A stretch of DNA of 11,757 bases from Rubrobacter sp. (GCA_016781635.1 JADDPY010000224.1:1-11757); one strand, 5' to 3'. Shown: positions 1-6,482, counted from the first letter of the stretch. Notes: generated by a model not told the origin, from the letters alone. Program-made: numbers and translations.

Positions 1-1
1 C

Positions 2-1204
2 TTCTACGGCACTCTTTGCGCGGTGGACCCGGAGCCACAGAAGACCCTCACCCGCCAGCAGGCCGACCTCATGGCGGTACTGGCACGTCTCGTGGCGACG
101 CAGATCGAGCGCCAACAAGCGGAGGAGGCGCTGCGCGAGAGCGAAGAGCGCTACCGGGCGTTCTTCGAGACCGCGGCGGTCGGGGCGGCCGAGGCGGACC
201 TCGTCACCGGGCGTTTACTGCAGGTCAACGACAAGCTCTGCCGGCTCCTCGGCTACGGCAGGGAAGAGCTGTTGACCAAGACGTTTCTCCAAATCACGCA
301 CCCGGAAGACCGGGCGAGAGATTCTGAGGGGGTGGCCCGTCTGCTGCGGGGCGAGATCCGGGAGTACGTCGCCGAGAAGAGGTACCTCCGGAAGGGCGGA
401 GGGGTCGTGTGGAGCCAGCTTGCCGTTGCCCTGGTGCGGGGCAAAGACGGGCGGCCCCTGCACTCCGTGGCGATCATGCAGGACATAACCGAGCGCAAGC
501 GCGTCGAGGAGGCTCTGGCGCGGGAGGTCCGGGCGAAGAGCGAGTTTCTGGCCGACGTCTCGCACGAGTTGAGGACGCCTTTGACCGTTATCCGGGGCAA
601 CGCCGAGGTCGGTCTGCAGCTCGGGCAGGGATGGGCGCACGCCGATCTTCTCGGGGAGATCGTCGAGGAATCGGGGATGATGTCGCGGATGGTCGAGGAC
701 CTGCTGTTCCTGGCCCGCTCGGAGTCCGACTCGTTCCCGCTGGACCTGGAGACGGTTCCCGTCGCGCAGATTCTAAGCGGCCTGGGGAGGCGTGCGGAGG
801 CCCTGGCCCGCGAGCATGGTGCGTCCTTGAAGACCGCGTTGGGCAGCGAGGGGAGCTTGAGGTGCGATCCGGAGCGGATCGAACAGGCCGTGCTCGTTCT
901 CGTTGACAACGCGGTCAAGTACGGCCCGCCGGGAGAGCCAGTAACCCTGTCCTCCTCGACGCGTCGGGGCGAGCTACTGATCGAGGTCGTCGACCGGGGA
1001 CCCGGCATCCCTGCGGACGACCTGTCGCGCGTCTTTGAGCGCTACTATCGCGGTGAGGGCTCGGCGCGGGAGCCGGGCTCGGGACTAGGGCTCCCCATCG
1101 CCCAGGCCATCGTAAGAGCACACGGCGGTCGCATAGAGGTCGAGAGCCGCGTGGGTGAAGGGACCCGTATGCTACTCTGCCTCCCGCTGATCGAAGGCCC
1201 TTGA
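2..1204 (+). CDS. GAF-PAS sensor histidine kinase, 5' end outside window
   Basis: Partial gene for a two-component sensor histidine kinase, which autophosphorylates on histidine and passes the phosphate to a response regulator. The reading frame is open from base 2. The first residues (FYGTLCAVDPEPQKTLTRQQ) match the end of a GAF domain, so the GTG at 23 is not the true start. Counting from that GTG, residues 30-160 are a PAS/PAC domain (ESEERYRAFFETA to DITERK). The H-box FLADVSHELRTPL carries the phosphoacceptor at about H181. The N-box VDNAVKYGP is near 295, followed by the G1 box DRGPGIP and G2 box GSGLGLPIA of the ATPase domain. No membrane segment is seen in the visible part, so a soluble sensor is possible. 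No response regulator follows; the next intact gene is over 500 bases away. The signal sensed cannot be told. Confidence 0.93.
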   Translation, partial: FYGTLCAVDPEPQKTLTRQQADLMAVLARLVATQIERQQAEEALRESEERYRAFFETAAVGAAEADLVTGRLLQVNDKLCRLLGYGREELLTKTFLQITHPEDRARDSEGVARLLRGEIREYVAEKRYLRKGGGVVWSQLAVALVRGKDGRPLHSVAIMQDITERKRVEEALAREVRAKSEFLADVSHELRTPLTVIRGNAEVGLQLGQGWAHADLLGEIVEESGMMSRMVEDLLFLARSESDSFPLDLETVPVAQILSGLGRRAEALAREHGASLKTALGSEGSLRCDPERIEQAVLVLVDNAVKYGPPGEPVTLSSSTRRGELLIEVVDRGPGIPADDLSRVFERYYRGEGSAREPGSGLGLPIAQAIVRAHGGRIEVESRVGEGTRMLLCLPLIEGP

Positions 1205-1407
1205 CCGAGCGAACTTCGGACAAGTACGTCGAAGCTGTATAAATTTCAGGTACCGCAGTAACCCTCTTGAGTGCGTGGAGAGGTTATCGGGCGGCACAGT
1301 ATTGCGTCGTTGCCCTTGTGTCTTTGTGCTACTGCGGTCCTCGGTGTGGGGAAGACGAGAGATGTTCGAGGGTACGATCCGTACCGCCAGGAGGTGTGTT
1401 GCCGGAG

Positions 1408-1455
1408 CGGAGGAGGAGGGATTCGAACCCTCGATACCCCGTTAAGAGGTATTCC
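1408..1455 (-). other. 3' fragment of a tRNA-Ser gene, attachment-site-like
   Basis: Read on the minus strand this gives a long variable arm (ATACC, loop, GGTAT), a T arm (GAGGG, TTCGAAT, CCCTC), the 7-nt acceptor 3' strand CTCCTCC and a G discriminator base at 1408. A long variable arm plus a G discriminator indicates tRNA-Ser. CCA is not encoded. Upstream on the same strand, at higher coordinates, there is no anticodon loop, D arm or matching GGAGGAG acceptor strand, so only the 3' part is present. Tyrosine integrases commonly recombine in tRNA 3' halves and leave such a duplicate at the far end of the element. If so, the element lies at coordinates above 1455 and the chromosome below 1408, with the intact tRNA outside the window. 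A tRNA broken by an IS or deletion is the alternative. Confidence 0.7.
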
Positions 1456-1580
1456 GGGGGACTTGCTCGCGGTTTCCTGCGCTTGTGTGTGGCCGGAGGG
1501 AGAATCTGGCCTGTTCGTGCCGAATGCGCCTAATTTTGTGCTCGGTTGCGCGTGGGCGCTCGCGGGTGATTTGCGGCCGG

Positions 1581-1612
1581 GTTGGTGTACCGTTGGTGTA
1601 GTGGTTGGTGCA
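1581..1612 (+). repeat. Three 9-bp direct repeats, one helical turn apart
   Basis: GTTGGTGTA occurs at 1581-1589 and 1592-1600, and GTTGGTGCA at 1604-1612. The start-to-start spacing is 11 and 12 bases, about one DNA turn, so proteins bound to them would line up on one face. They sit about 125 bases from the tRNA-Ser fragment, on the presumed element side. Arm-type integrase or excisionase binding sites are often found in this arrangement; that role is inferred. The last copy extends to TTGGTGCAG, which recurs exactly at 6362-6370 in another repeat cluster. Confidence 0.45.
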
Positions 1613-1616
1613 GTAG

Positions 1617-1742
1617 ACGGACGTTCGCGATCAGAATAGTTCTGGACCGCAGGTAGATGAGGCTCTGCGCAAGGTGCTTTGTCACAACGTCTGCGTGCTG
1701 GTGCAGGCGATGCATGGGTTGGGGATAGAATCGGCCTTCGGC
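1617..1742 (+). pseudogene. Remnant of a DDE transposase C-terminus
   Basis: The frame from 1617 reads TDVRDQNSSGPQVDEALRKV and continues LCHNVCVLVQAMHGLGIESA. The segment NEALxKVLCHNxCVLVQxxHELGIEP is familiar to me as the extreme C-terminus of DDE (IS4/IS5-type) transposases. A stop at 1614-1616 closes the frame upstream, the rest of the transposase is absent, and no catalytic residue is present. This is therefore an IS scar, not a gene. The open frame continues past 1742 only by running antisense into the small membrane-protein gene. The family was assigned from memory of the motif; a protein search of this 42-residue stretch would settle it. Confidence 0.55.
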
Positions 1743-1769
1743 GCGAACCTTGGGGCGTGGAAGCCTCGG

Positions 1770-2024
1770 TTATCTTTGGCTACCGAAGTAGAAGCCGACC
1801 GCGCTACCCACAAGCCCCGCGACCGTTCCAAAGGTGATCTGCACGAATTCTTGAACCCTGCCCCACTGGTCACCACCGAAGACGGCGCTCAAGAAGATAG
1901 CGACTATCACAGCCACGAAGAGGCCGGTAAGCGTGGCGGCAAGCAGGCCGCGAATATCCTCCCTCTTCTTTGCTACTTCCGTTTTTTCTTCTGAGGGCGA
2001 GCATGGGCAGTCGACTAGCTCCAC
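1770..2024 (-). CDS. Small membrane protein with two predicted helices
   Basis: An 84-residue protein of unknown function. A short charged N-terminus (SEEKTEVAKKREDIRG) precedes a first hydrophobic segment at about residues 27-49 (LLAATLTGLFVAVIVAIFLS). A short polar turn (GGDQWGRVQ) leads to a second segment at about 60-80 with glycine-zipper spacing (FGTVAGLVGSAVGFYFG), ending in SQR. Two-helix proteins of this kind with a GFYFG-like end are common in bacteria and mostly uncharacterised; holin-like or pore-like roles cannot be judged. The GTG start has no good ribosome-binding site and no alternative start exists before the first helix. It lies 30 bases downstream of the transposase stop on the same strand, so it may be read from upstream transcription. 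Confidence 0.6.
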   Translation of the reverse strand: MELVDCPCSPSEEKTEVAKKREDIRGLLAATLTGLFVAVIVAIFLSAVFGGDQWGRVQEFVQITFGTVAGLVGSAVGFYFGSQR

Positions 2025-2054
2025 GAGAACGGTGGGGCGTCGTCGGGCGTCGGT

Positions 2055-3425
2055 TCAGGCGGCCTTCTTGACCGCCGGGTAGCGCTTGGCTGGCCCGGAG
2101 AGGCTGCCCTTCGGTCTGCCGGGTGACCTCCCTCGGGGTTTCGGCGCCCTCGCCGGCGTGCCCACCACCGGCAGGAGTGAGACGAAATTCCTCAGAACCC
2201 GTGTCGGGGTCAGTTTGTGGGTCGGCAACGGACGCTCCCATGGCAACCTTCGGTCCGCAACGACGCCCCTGGCGAGGCGAAGCTGCGCGTAGGCGGCCAG
2301 CACCAGCCACGTCCAGCGGTCGGCCTGCTCGGGGTGGCGCACCCTCGGCGTGGTCCAACCGAGCGTCCCTTTCAAGAACTTCACGAAGTGCTCCACGTCG
2401 AAGCGGCGGCAGTACGCCCTCCACAGAAGATCCAGGTCGGGTTCGCCCTCACCGTGCCACCAAAGCCACAGCACCTTGGGCCTGCGTCGGCGCTCCCCGT
2501 GCGGAAGCCTCTCGACCTCCACCAACACCACGGTGCCCACCGCCACGGCGGCGCTTTCGCTCCCGTAGCGCTCGGCCGCCCTCCTCGTCTTGGGGTGCAA
2601 CCCCGACCACGCCCTGACGCGCACCCTTCCGTAATCCCCGGTGCTCTCGCGGTACTCGCCGGTCGGCTCGGGCCAGGTGCCCGGGTCCTTGCAGGAGAAC
2701 TTCCTGCCGTGCCGGTAGGGCCTGCCCACGGGGCGTTTCGGCGGGAGATCGGGCTCCGCGTAGAAGGCGCGCCCCGAGTGCAGCCGCACCAGGATCTGGG
2801 CACGGTATCCTTCCAGGCTCCGCTGTAGTCGCACTGGGTCGTACCCTGCGTCGAAGACGAACAGGGGCGCGGCACCGCGCCGCGGTATCGGCTGTAGGCG
2901 CGCCACCAGCGCCCTCACCTGTTCGGCGGCCACGCGGTTGGCGTCTTCTTCCGGCTCGACCCGGCGGGCATCCACCGGTGCCACCCACGAGTCGCGCTCG
3001 AAACCCAGACGCGCCACGAGTTGGTAGGCCCAACCGGCCACGATCGGCTGTCCGGCGGAATGCCTCGAGGGATGGTAGAGGTAGCCGCGTCCGGGGCTGG
3101 CCTCCGCGTCGCAGCGCGGCCAGGGCGAGACGTCCACCGCGTACACCGGTGTTCCGCTGCCGGGCCCGAGGGTAGCCAGCAGCTCTCTGAGCGCTTCGGT
3201 GTCAATCCGGCCTCTGGAGAGCGCGGCGTAGAGGCTGCCCCAACCCCGACGGTGGACGGGTTGGAGGCTGAGATGCACCGGCGACGAAGGTACCGCGCCG
3301 GTGCTCACGATCGCCTCCGTCAACTCGAACAGCGCGTCGGCCCTCAGCTCGAAACAACCGTGCAAACGCTCTCGGAACTCGCGCAGTGGGAGGAGATGGT
3401 CGCCTATGGGACTCGAGGCTGCCAT
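2055..3425 (-). CDS. DDE transposase (IS701-like, NF041680-type)
   Basis: A 456-residue transposase that would cut and join the ends of its insertion sequence. Conserved blocks run through the whole length: RADALFELTEAIV near the N-terminus, VYAVDVSPWPR with catalytic D98, FVFDAGYD with D192, and CRRFDVEHFVKFLKGTLGWT with E345. These three acidic residues give the expected DDE triad. The C-terminus has the basic, proline-rich APKPRGRSPGRPKG tail typical of this family in actinobacteria. No frameshift or stop is seen, so the enzyme may be active. The ATG at 3425 has only a GAGG directly before it, a poor ribosome-binding site. The gene is 12 bases from the end of the exporter gene, leaving very little room for an IS terminus. 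I could not find convincing terminal inverted repeats or a target duplication. Confidence 0.87.
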   Translation of the reverse strand: MAASSPIGDHLLPLREFRERLHGCFELRADALFELTEAIVSTGAVPSSPVHLSLQPVHRRGWGSLYAALSRGRIDTEALRELLATLGPGSGTPVYAVDVSPWPRCDAEASPGRGYLYHPSRHSAGQPIVAGWAYQLVARLGFERDSWVAPVDARRVEPEEDANRVAAEQVRALVARLQPIPRRGAAPLFVFDAGYDPVRLQRSLEGYRAQILVRLHSGRAFYAEPDLPPKRPVGRPYRHGRKFSCKDPGTWPEPTGEYRESTGDYGRVRVRAWSGLHPKTRRAAERYGSESAAVAVGTVVLVEVERLPHGERRRRPKVLWLWWHGEGEPDLDLLWRAYCRRFDVEHFVKFLKGTLGWTTPRVRHPEQADRWTWLVLAAYAQLRLARGVVADRRLPWERPLPTHKLTPTRVLRNFVSLLPVVGTPARAPKPRGRSPGRPKGSLSGPAKRYPAVKKAA

Positions 3426-3437
3426 CCTCGGGCCTGC

Positions 3438-4733
3438 CTACGCCTGCGTGTCGGGAACGGACGCAGAAGCGCCGGTGTCTTCGGGATGCGGCCTCACCCA
3501 AGCGGTTAGCATCGCCGCACCTGCGAAGCAGAAGAACGCGGTGGCCGGGCTCGTCGCTCCCGCCAGAGCGCCAGCCATAGGGGAACCGGCTACCTGTCCT
3601 ATTGCGATCAAGAGAAACCCAGCCCCGAGCCCTGCGGATGGCCTCTCTCGAAAGACGGTGACCGACCACACCAGGATCACGCCGGTGAGCATGATGTAAG
3701 TCGAACCGAAGAGCGCCGCGCTGGCGTAAGCCAAAGGGAGCACGCCGGGGGCGAGGGCGAGCAGCGCGATCGAGGCGGCCATCGAAAGGAGCGCACCGCG
3801 CAAGACGGTCGTAAGCCCGAAGCGCCCCACCAGGTCGCCCGCGCCGCCGCCGGAGAGCCCGGAGATACCGATGACCGTCCAGAAGAGGGTTGAGCCCGTC
3901 TGGCCCAGATCCCCCGCCCCCACCACGAGCTCGCGCGAGAAGGTCCAGTAGACGGCGCTGGCGAAGCCCAAACCGAAGGCGGCCACGAAGAGCGGCACGG
4001 AACGCGAGCGCACGCGAGCGCCCATCAGGTAAGAGAAGGACAGGCGCGTTATCCTCGAACTATGGCCTGCCTGGGCGCCGTCTTCGTCCGGTTGATCGCT
4101 TTCACGCCCATTTTGGTCTGCCACGATCTTGCGGGGCATGACGGCGGCGTTCCACAGCACGACGGCGACCCCAGCGACCGCGAACGCCGCCCACGCGATC
4201 CTCCACTGCCCGGTCAGGAGCAGCGCCGCAGGTCCGGAGAGCGCGACCCCCGCGCTGGTGCCGCAGTTGATGAGGGCGTTGGCCCTGTCCTGCCGGCCCT
4301 TCGGGATCGAACGCGCGACCGCCTCCCCCATCGGCGGGGAGGCAAGGCCCGTGCTGCTGCCGGCCACTAGTATTCCCAGGGCCAACACCCACGCCGCAGG
4401 CGCGCTAGCCACGACGGTCGTGCCCACGACCGCCACCGCACCCGCGGCAACCGCCATCCTGCGCGGCCCCGTCCTCGATGTGTAGACCAGCGCGACGACG
4501 ATCGCGGCACAGTAACCAAGGTAGGACCCCGCCCCGATCACCCCCAGCAGGGAAGGGGAAAGATCGAAAGCCTCGCGCATCTCCGGCAAAAAAAGGCCGT
4601 AGGCGTAACGGGCGAGACCGTAGGTGACGGCGATCAAGGCCAGCCCCGGCGCCACCAGCCAGGCAATCGTGTCATCCTTCTCCCCGCCGGGGTCTCGCAC
4701 GGCTGCACGAGGCCCAGGACCATCCGCCGGCAT
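3438..4733 (-). CDS. MFS transporter, YbfB/YjiJ family
   Basis: A 12-helix major facilitator transporter of the inner membrane, probably a proton-driven exporter; the substrate is unknown. The N-terminal half has GLARYAYGLFLPEMR and GAGSYLGYCAA, and GTSAGVALSGP lies in helix 5, all typical of the YbfB/YjiJ group. A hydrophilic loop (about residues 205-245, DQNGRESDQPDEDG) separates the two six-helix halves. The last helix is complete, so the transposase next to the stop has not truncated it. I chose the ATG at 4733 (431 residues) because GGAGG precedes it at good spacing. The frame is open up to 4889, but that extension is polar, unlike the family, and lacks a ribosome-binding site. Divergent tetR and the operators between them suggest drug-type efflux control. 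Confidence 0.88.
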   Translation of the reverse strand: MPADGPGPRAAVRDPGGEKDDTIAWLVAPGLALIAVTYGLARYAYGLFLPEMREAFDLSPSLLGVIGAGSYLGYCAAIVVALVYTSRTGPRRMAVAAGAVAVVGTTVVASAPAAWVLALGILVAGSSTGLASPPMGEAVARSIPKGRQDRANALINCGTSAGVALSGPAALLLTGQWRIAWAAFAVAGVAVVLWNAAVMPRKIVADQNGRESDQPDEDGAQAGHSSRITRLSFSYLMGARVRSRSVPLFVAAFGLGFASAVYWTFSRELVVGAGDLGQTGSTLFWTVIGISGLSGGGAGDLVGRFGLTTVLRGALLSMAASIALLALAPGVLPLAYASAALFGSTYIMLTGVILVWSVTVFRERPSAGLGAGFLLIAIGQVAGSPMAGALAGATSPATAFFCFAGAAMLTAWVRPHPEDTGASASVPDTQA

Positions 4734-4734
4734 C

Positions 4735-4947
4735 CTACGTACACCTCCGCCGGGCACGGGCATCTTCGCGCGCCATCCGGAACCCGCTACATGCGCCCCG
4801 ATGAATTCTGGACGCATTGCGAACCATCCGACTGTTTTTTTCGACCGGCTCGTGTCCGCGTCCCACGGCGATGCCACGGTCCACCTCACGAACGAACCCG
4901 ACGAACCAGTCCGTAACTGCAGCGAGCTTCCCTAACACCTCGGACAC
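4735..4947 (-). CDS. Small ORF directly upstream of the exporter, possible leader
   Basis: A possible 70-residue ORF starting with GTG at 4947. A strong AGGAGG (plus-strand CCTCCT at 4957-4962) lies 9 bases upstream. It is the first ORF after the operator on the exporter side, and it ends in TAG one base before the exporter ATG (TAGGATG), which suits translational coupling. The start reads MSEVLGKLAAVTDWFVGFVR; no family is recognised. A run of seven A residues (4835-4841 on the complement) lies in it. A +1/-1 slip there would join its first ~36 codons to the open extension of the exporter frame. It could be a real small protein, a regulatory leader peptide, or chance. Codon use does not decide. 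Confidence 0.4.
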   Translation of the reverse strand: MSEVLGKLAAVTDWFVGFVREVDRGIAVGRGHEPVEKNSRMVRNASRIHRGACSGFRMAREDARARRRCT

Positions 4948-4992
4948 CCCCCGCTACCTCCTCGGTCTACCGACGCCATCTGCGTCCACTAT

Positions 4993-5024
4993 CCGCAAAC
5001 TACACAGATCTGTGTAGTTTGCGG
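4993..5024. promoter_or_regulatory. Perfect 32-bp palindrome, TetR operator O1
   Basis: Each 16-base half is exact: CCGCAAACTACACAGA followed by its reverse complement. It lies between the divergent exporter and tetR genes, 59 bases before the tetR start and 46 bases before the GTG of the small upstream ORF. TetR-family dimers bind palindromes of this type; the assignment to the adjacent regulator is inferred from position. Confidence 0.85.
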
Positions 5025-5033
5025 ACGAGTGTA

Positions 5034-5053
5034 ACTACACAGATCTGTATAAT
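5034..5053. promoter_or_regulatory. Second, imperfect operator copy O2 overlapping the tetR -10 box
   Basis: ACTACACAGATCTGTATAAT repeats the core of the upstream palindrome with 8 of 10 arm positions paired. The centres of the two sites are 35 bases apart, a little over three DNA turns. Bases 5048-5053 are a consensus TATAAT -10 element for tetR, built into the right arm of this operator, so bound repressor would cover its own promoter. No clear -35 hexamer is seen at the usual 16-18 base distance. Expected transcription start is about 5060. Confidence 0.75.
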
Positions 5054-5082
5054 CAAGAGGTCAAGGCAGAGAGTGTTTCGAG

Positions 5083-5688
5083 GTGAGGACGACGGAACGG
5101 ACGGCAAGAGAGGGAAAACGTGCGACACGGAGGAGGCCGGGGGCGGAGCGGCTCCTGGAGGCGGCCTCGGAGCTTTTCTATCGGGAGGGCATAGGGGCCG
5201 TTGGCGTGGATACCATCTCGGAGAGGGCGGGAGTCTCCAAGAGGACGCTCTACAATCGCTTCGGAGGTAAAGACGAGCTCGTCGCCGAGTACCTCCGTCG
5301 CCGCGACGAGAGGTGGAGGGTGTATCTGCAAGGGGTGCGCGAAAGGGTAGTCGAGCCCAGGGAGAAGCTCTTGGCGGTCTTCGGAGCTTACGGGGAATGG
5401 TTGGTGGGAGAAGGTTTTCGGGGATGCGCGTTCGCCAACGCCGCGGCCGAGATACCCGACCCGGATCACCCCGCCCGTGTCGTCGCCCGAGAGCACAAGG
5501 AGGGTGTCAGGAAATATCTGGCCGCTCTGGCGAAAGAAGCGGGATTGAATGAACCCGAACCCCTGGCGGAGCGGTTGCTGATTCTGCTTGAGGGCGCCAC
5601 CGCGACGGCGACGATGCGCGGCAGCGGTGAGCCCCTCGTCGTGGCGCGATCTGTCGCTCTGGAGCTGATGGACGACCGCTCGCACTAA
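5083..5688 (+). CDS. TetR/AcrR-family repressor
   Basis: A 201-residue cytoplasmic DNA-binding protein, expected to repress the divergent exporter and itself until a ligand binds. The HTH lies at about residues 22-70 (AERLLEAASELFYREG, then VDTISERAGVSKRTLYNRFG and GKDELVAEYL). The C-terminal ligand domain has GCAFANAAAEIPDPDHPARV, found in LmrA/YxaF-like TetR proteins. The length is normal. The N-terminus is a short basic arm (RTTERTAREGKRATRRR). The GTG start is the only plausible one; the upstream AAGGCAGAGAG is a weak ribosome-binding site. It follows a consensus -10 box inside the second operator, pointing to autoregulation. The ligand is unknown but is likely a substrate of the exporter. 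Confidence 0.9.
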   Translation: MRTTERTAREGKRATRRRPGAERLLEAASELFYREGIGAVGVDTISERAGVSKRTLYNRFGGKDELVAEYLRRRDERWRVYLQGVRERVVEPREKLLAVFGAYGEWLVGEGFRGCAFANAAAEIPDPDHPARVVAREHKEGVRKYLAALAKEAGLNEPEPLAERLLILLEGATATATMRGSGEPLVVARSVALELMDDRSH

Positions 5689-5848
5689 AGATCTTCTTCC
5701 CGGCCCCCTTACGACCGAACGGTCCTCGTTCTGCGTCTACAAATGGCGCACAGCTCGACCGACCGTAGTTAAATCGGAAGTTGCTATCCGCTGCTGCGTC
5801 GGCTCGGGGACATGCTCGACCCGTAGGGGCTCCGGTTCGGACACACGA

Positions 5849-5879
5849 GAAACGCCCCCGCTCGCGTCGGGGGCGTTTC
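5849..5879. terminator. Strong hairpin, probable bidirectional terminator
   Basis: An 11-bp perfect stem (GAAACGCCCCC at 5849-5859, its complement at 5869-5879) with a 9-base loop. It lies between the convergent tetR and ribbon-helix-helix genes, where a shared terminator is expected. No T-tract follows on either strand, which is common in high-GC actinobacteria. A smaller palindrome (GACCGAACGGTC, 5713-5724) just after tetR has no assigned role. Confidence 0.7.
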
Positions 5880-5924
5880 GTGGCGCTTCTTCGGTTCGTT
5901 CTGACCCCTGGGGCTCGGCCACTG

Positions 5925-6182
5925 TTAGTCCTGTACGATCTCCCACTTGTCGCCGTTTTTGCCCTCGACGATTACCCTTGCGCCTTCCTCACGGGTCTTT
6001 TGGTACCACCGCTCCAATCCAATGGCGTCCTCGATGACCTCCGTCACCGACTTGCACTTCTTGCGGGCTATCTCCTCTAGCATCTCGTAGACCTCGCTGG
6101 AGAAGGATACTGTCACTTCCTTGTCGACGGCCTGCTCGTTGCCGCTTCCCGACCGCTTCTTTAGGGTCTCCAAAGCGTCCAC
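5925..6182 (-). CDS. Ribbon-helix-helix (CopG/Arc-like) DNA-binding protein
   Basis: An 85-residue protein with the ribbon-helix-helix pattern: strand KEVTVSFSSEVYEML at about residues 21-35, helix A EEIARKKC, then KSVTEVIEDAIGLERWYQ as helix B. A short C-terminal extension (GARVIVEGKNGDKWEIV) probably forms a beta hairpin. Such proteins act as dimeric repressors, either of their own operon or as antitoxins. No toxin-like partner is adjacent: the next minus-strand gene upstream is 300 bases away and the downstream side is the terminator, so an orphan regulator is more likely. The GTG start is supported by AAGGAG five bases before it. Confidence 0.75.
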   Translation of the reverse strand: MDALETLKKRSGSGNEQAVDKEVTVSFSSEVYEMLEEIARKKCKSVTEVIEDAIGLERWYQKTREEGARVIVEGKNGDKWEIVQD

Positions 6183-6482
6183 CGCCTCTCCTTGCTTTGC
6201 TCCTTGGATCTACTCTTGTTTACCCTTGCGCACCCTGATTGTATTCGTGAACGAAACGCGCCGCCAGAACGCGTTTACAGACAGGTACAAATCGTTGATC
6301 CATTGGTACAACGAACCGATGCTTTTAGCCCTGTTCTTGCATCTGCCTACGTCCCTACTTTTGGTGCAGAACGGCCTTTAGGTGCAAGACCAGGTCCGGT
6401 GCAGAATCCTCGGCTGCATCAAAAGTACCCCCTTGGAGCGACTTTGGGTGCAACGCAACGCCATCTGTGTGCAGCATCTCCC
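6183..6482. other. 300-base gene-free stretch with iteron-like repeats
   Basis: Lies between two minus-strand genes and has no supported ORF on either strand. It is visibly less GC-rich than its surroundings. It must carry the promoter of the ribbon-helix-helix gene, but no clear -35/-10 pair is seen. It holds the GGTGCA repeat cluster described separately. Confidence 0.55.
6284..6452 (+). repeat. GGTGCA/GGTACA short direct repeats, iteron-like
   Basis: GGTGCA occurs at 6363-6368, 6381-6386 and 6398-6403. Each is followed by a purine-rich RRAY, giving GGTGCAGAAC, GGTGCAAGAC and GGTGCAGAAT at 18- and 17-base intervals. A further copy is at 6447-6452 and a variant GCTGCA at 6413. Two related GGTACA copies are at 6284 and 6305, 21 bases apart. 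The sequence around 6362-6370 (TTGGTGCAG) is identical to part of the repeat at 1605-1613. Repeats with this spacing can be iterons of a replication origin, arm sites of a recombinase, or operator arrays. None of these is demonstrated. Confidence 0.4.

Larger units (their letters stand above)
1205..1769. other. Gene-free stretch with tRNA fragment, short repeats and a transposase remnant
   Basis: No intact protein gene is supported between the kinase stop and the small membrane-protein gene. Positions 1371-1385 hold a perfect inverted repeat (GGTACG, 3-nt spacer, CGTACC). It lies about 23 bases beyond the 3' end of the minus-strand tRNA fragment, so it could be that tRNA's original terminator. 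A bulged inverted repeat (TAACCCTCT at 1259-1267, AGAGGTTA at 1280-1287) lies downstream of the kinase and may end its transcript; neither has a clear T-tract. The tRNA fragment, the direct repeats and the transposase remnant have their own entries. Open frames here are partly antisense to the tRNA fragment and are not genes. Confidence 0.6.

Noticed and set aside
1267-1639. Two overlapping plus-strand ORFs reading GGGGIRTLDTPLRG and RRRRDSNPRYPVKR
   Set aside because: These peptides are the well-known false translations antisense to tRNA-Ser; the DNA is the tRNA fragment.
1674-1994. 106-codon plus-strand ORF
   Set aside because: Only its first ~23 codons are meaningful, as a transposase remnant; the rest runs antisense through the small membrane-protein gene.
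2086-3699. Several long plus-strand frames opposite the transposase and exporter
   Set aside because: High-GC antisense frames with arginine/proline-rich translations; the minus-strand proteins have clear families.
4734-4889. Longer start for the exporter at 4889
   Set aside because: The added 52 residues are polar and not family-like, and there is no ribosome-binding site, while ATG 4733 has GGAGG. Fusion through the A7 run is kept as a finding only.
5925-6182. Toxin-antitoxin pair involving the ribbon-helix-helix gene
   Set aside because: No toxin-sized partner ORF is adjacent on the same strand on either side.
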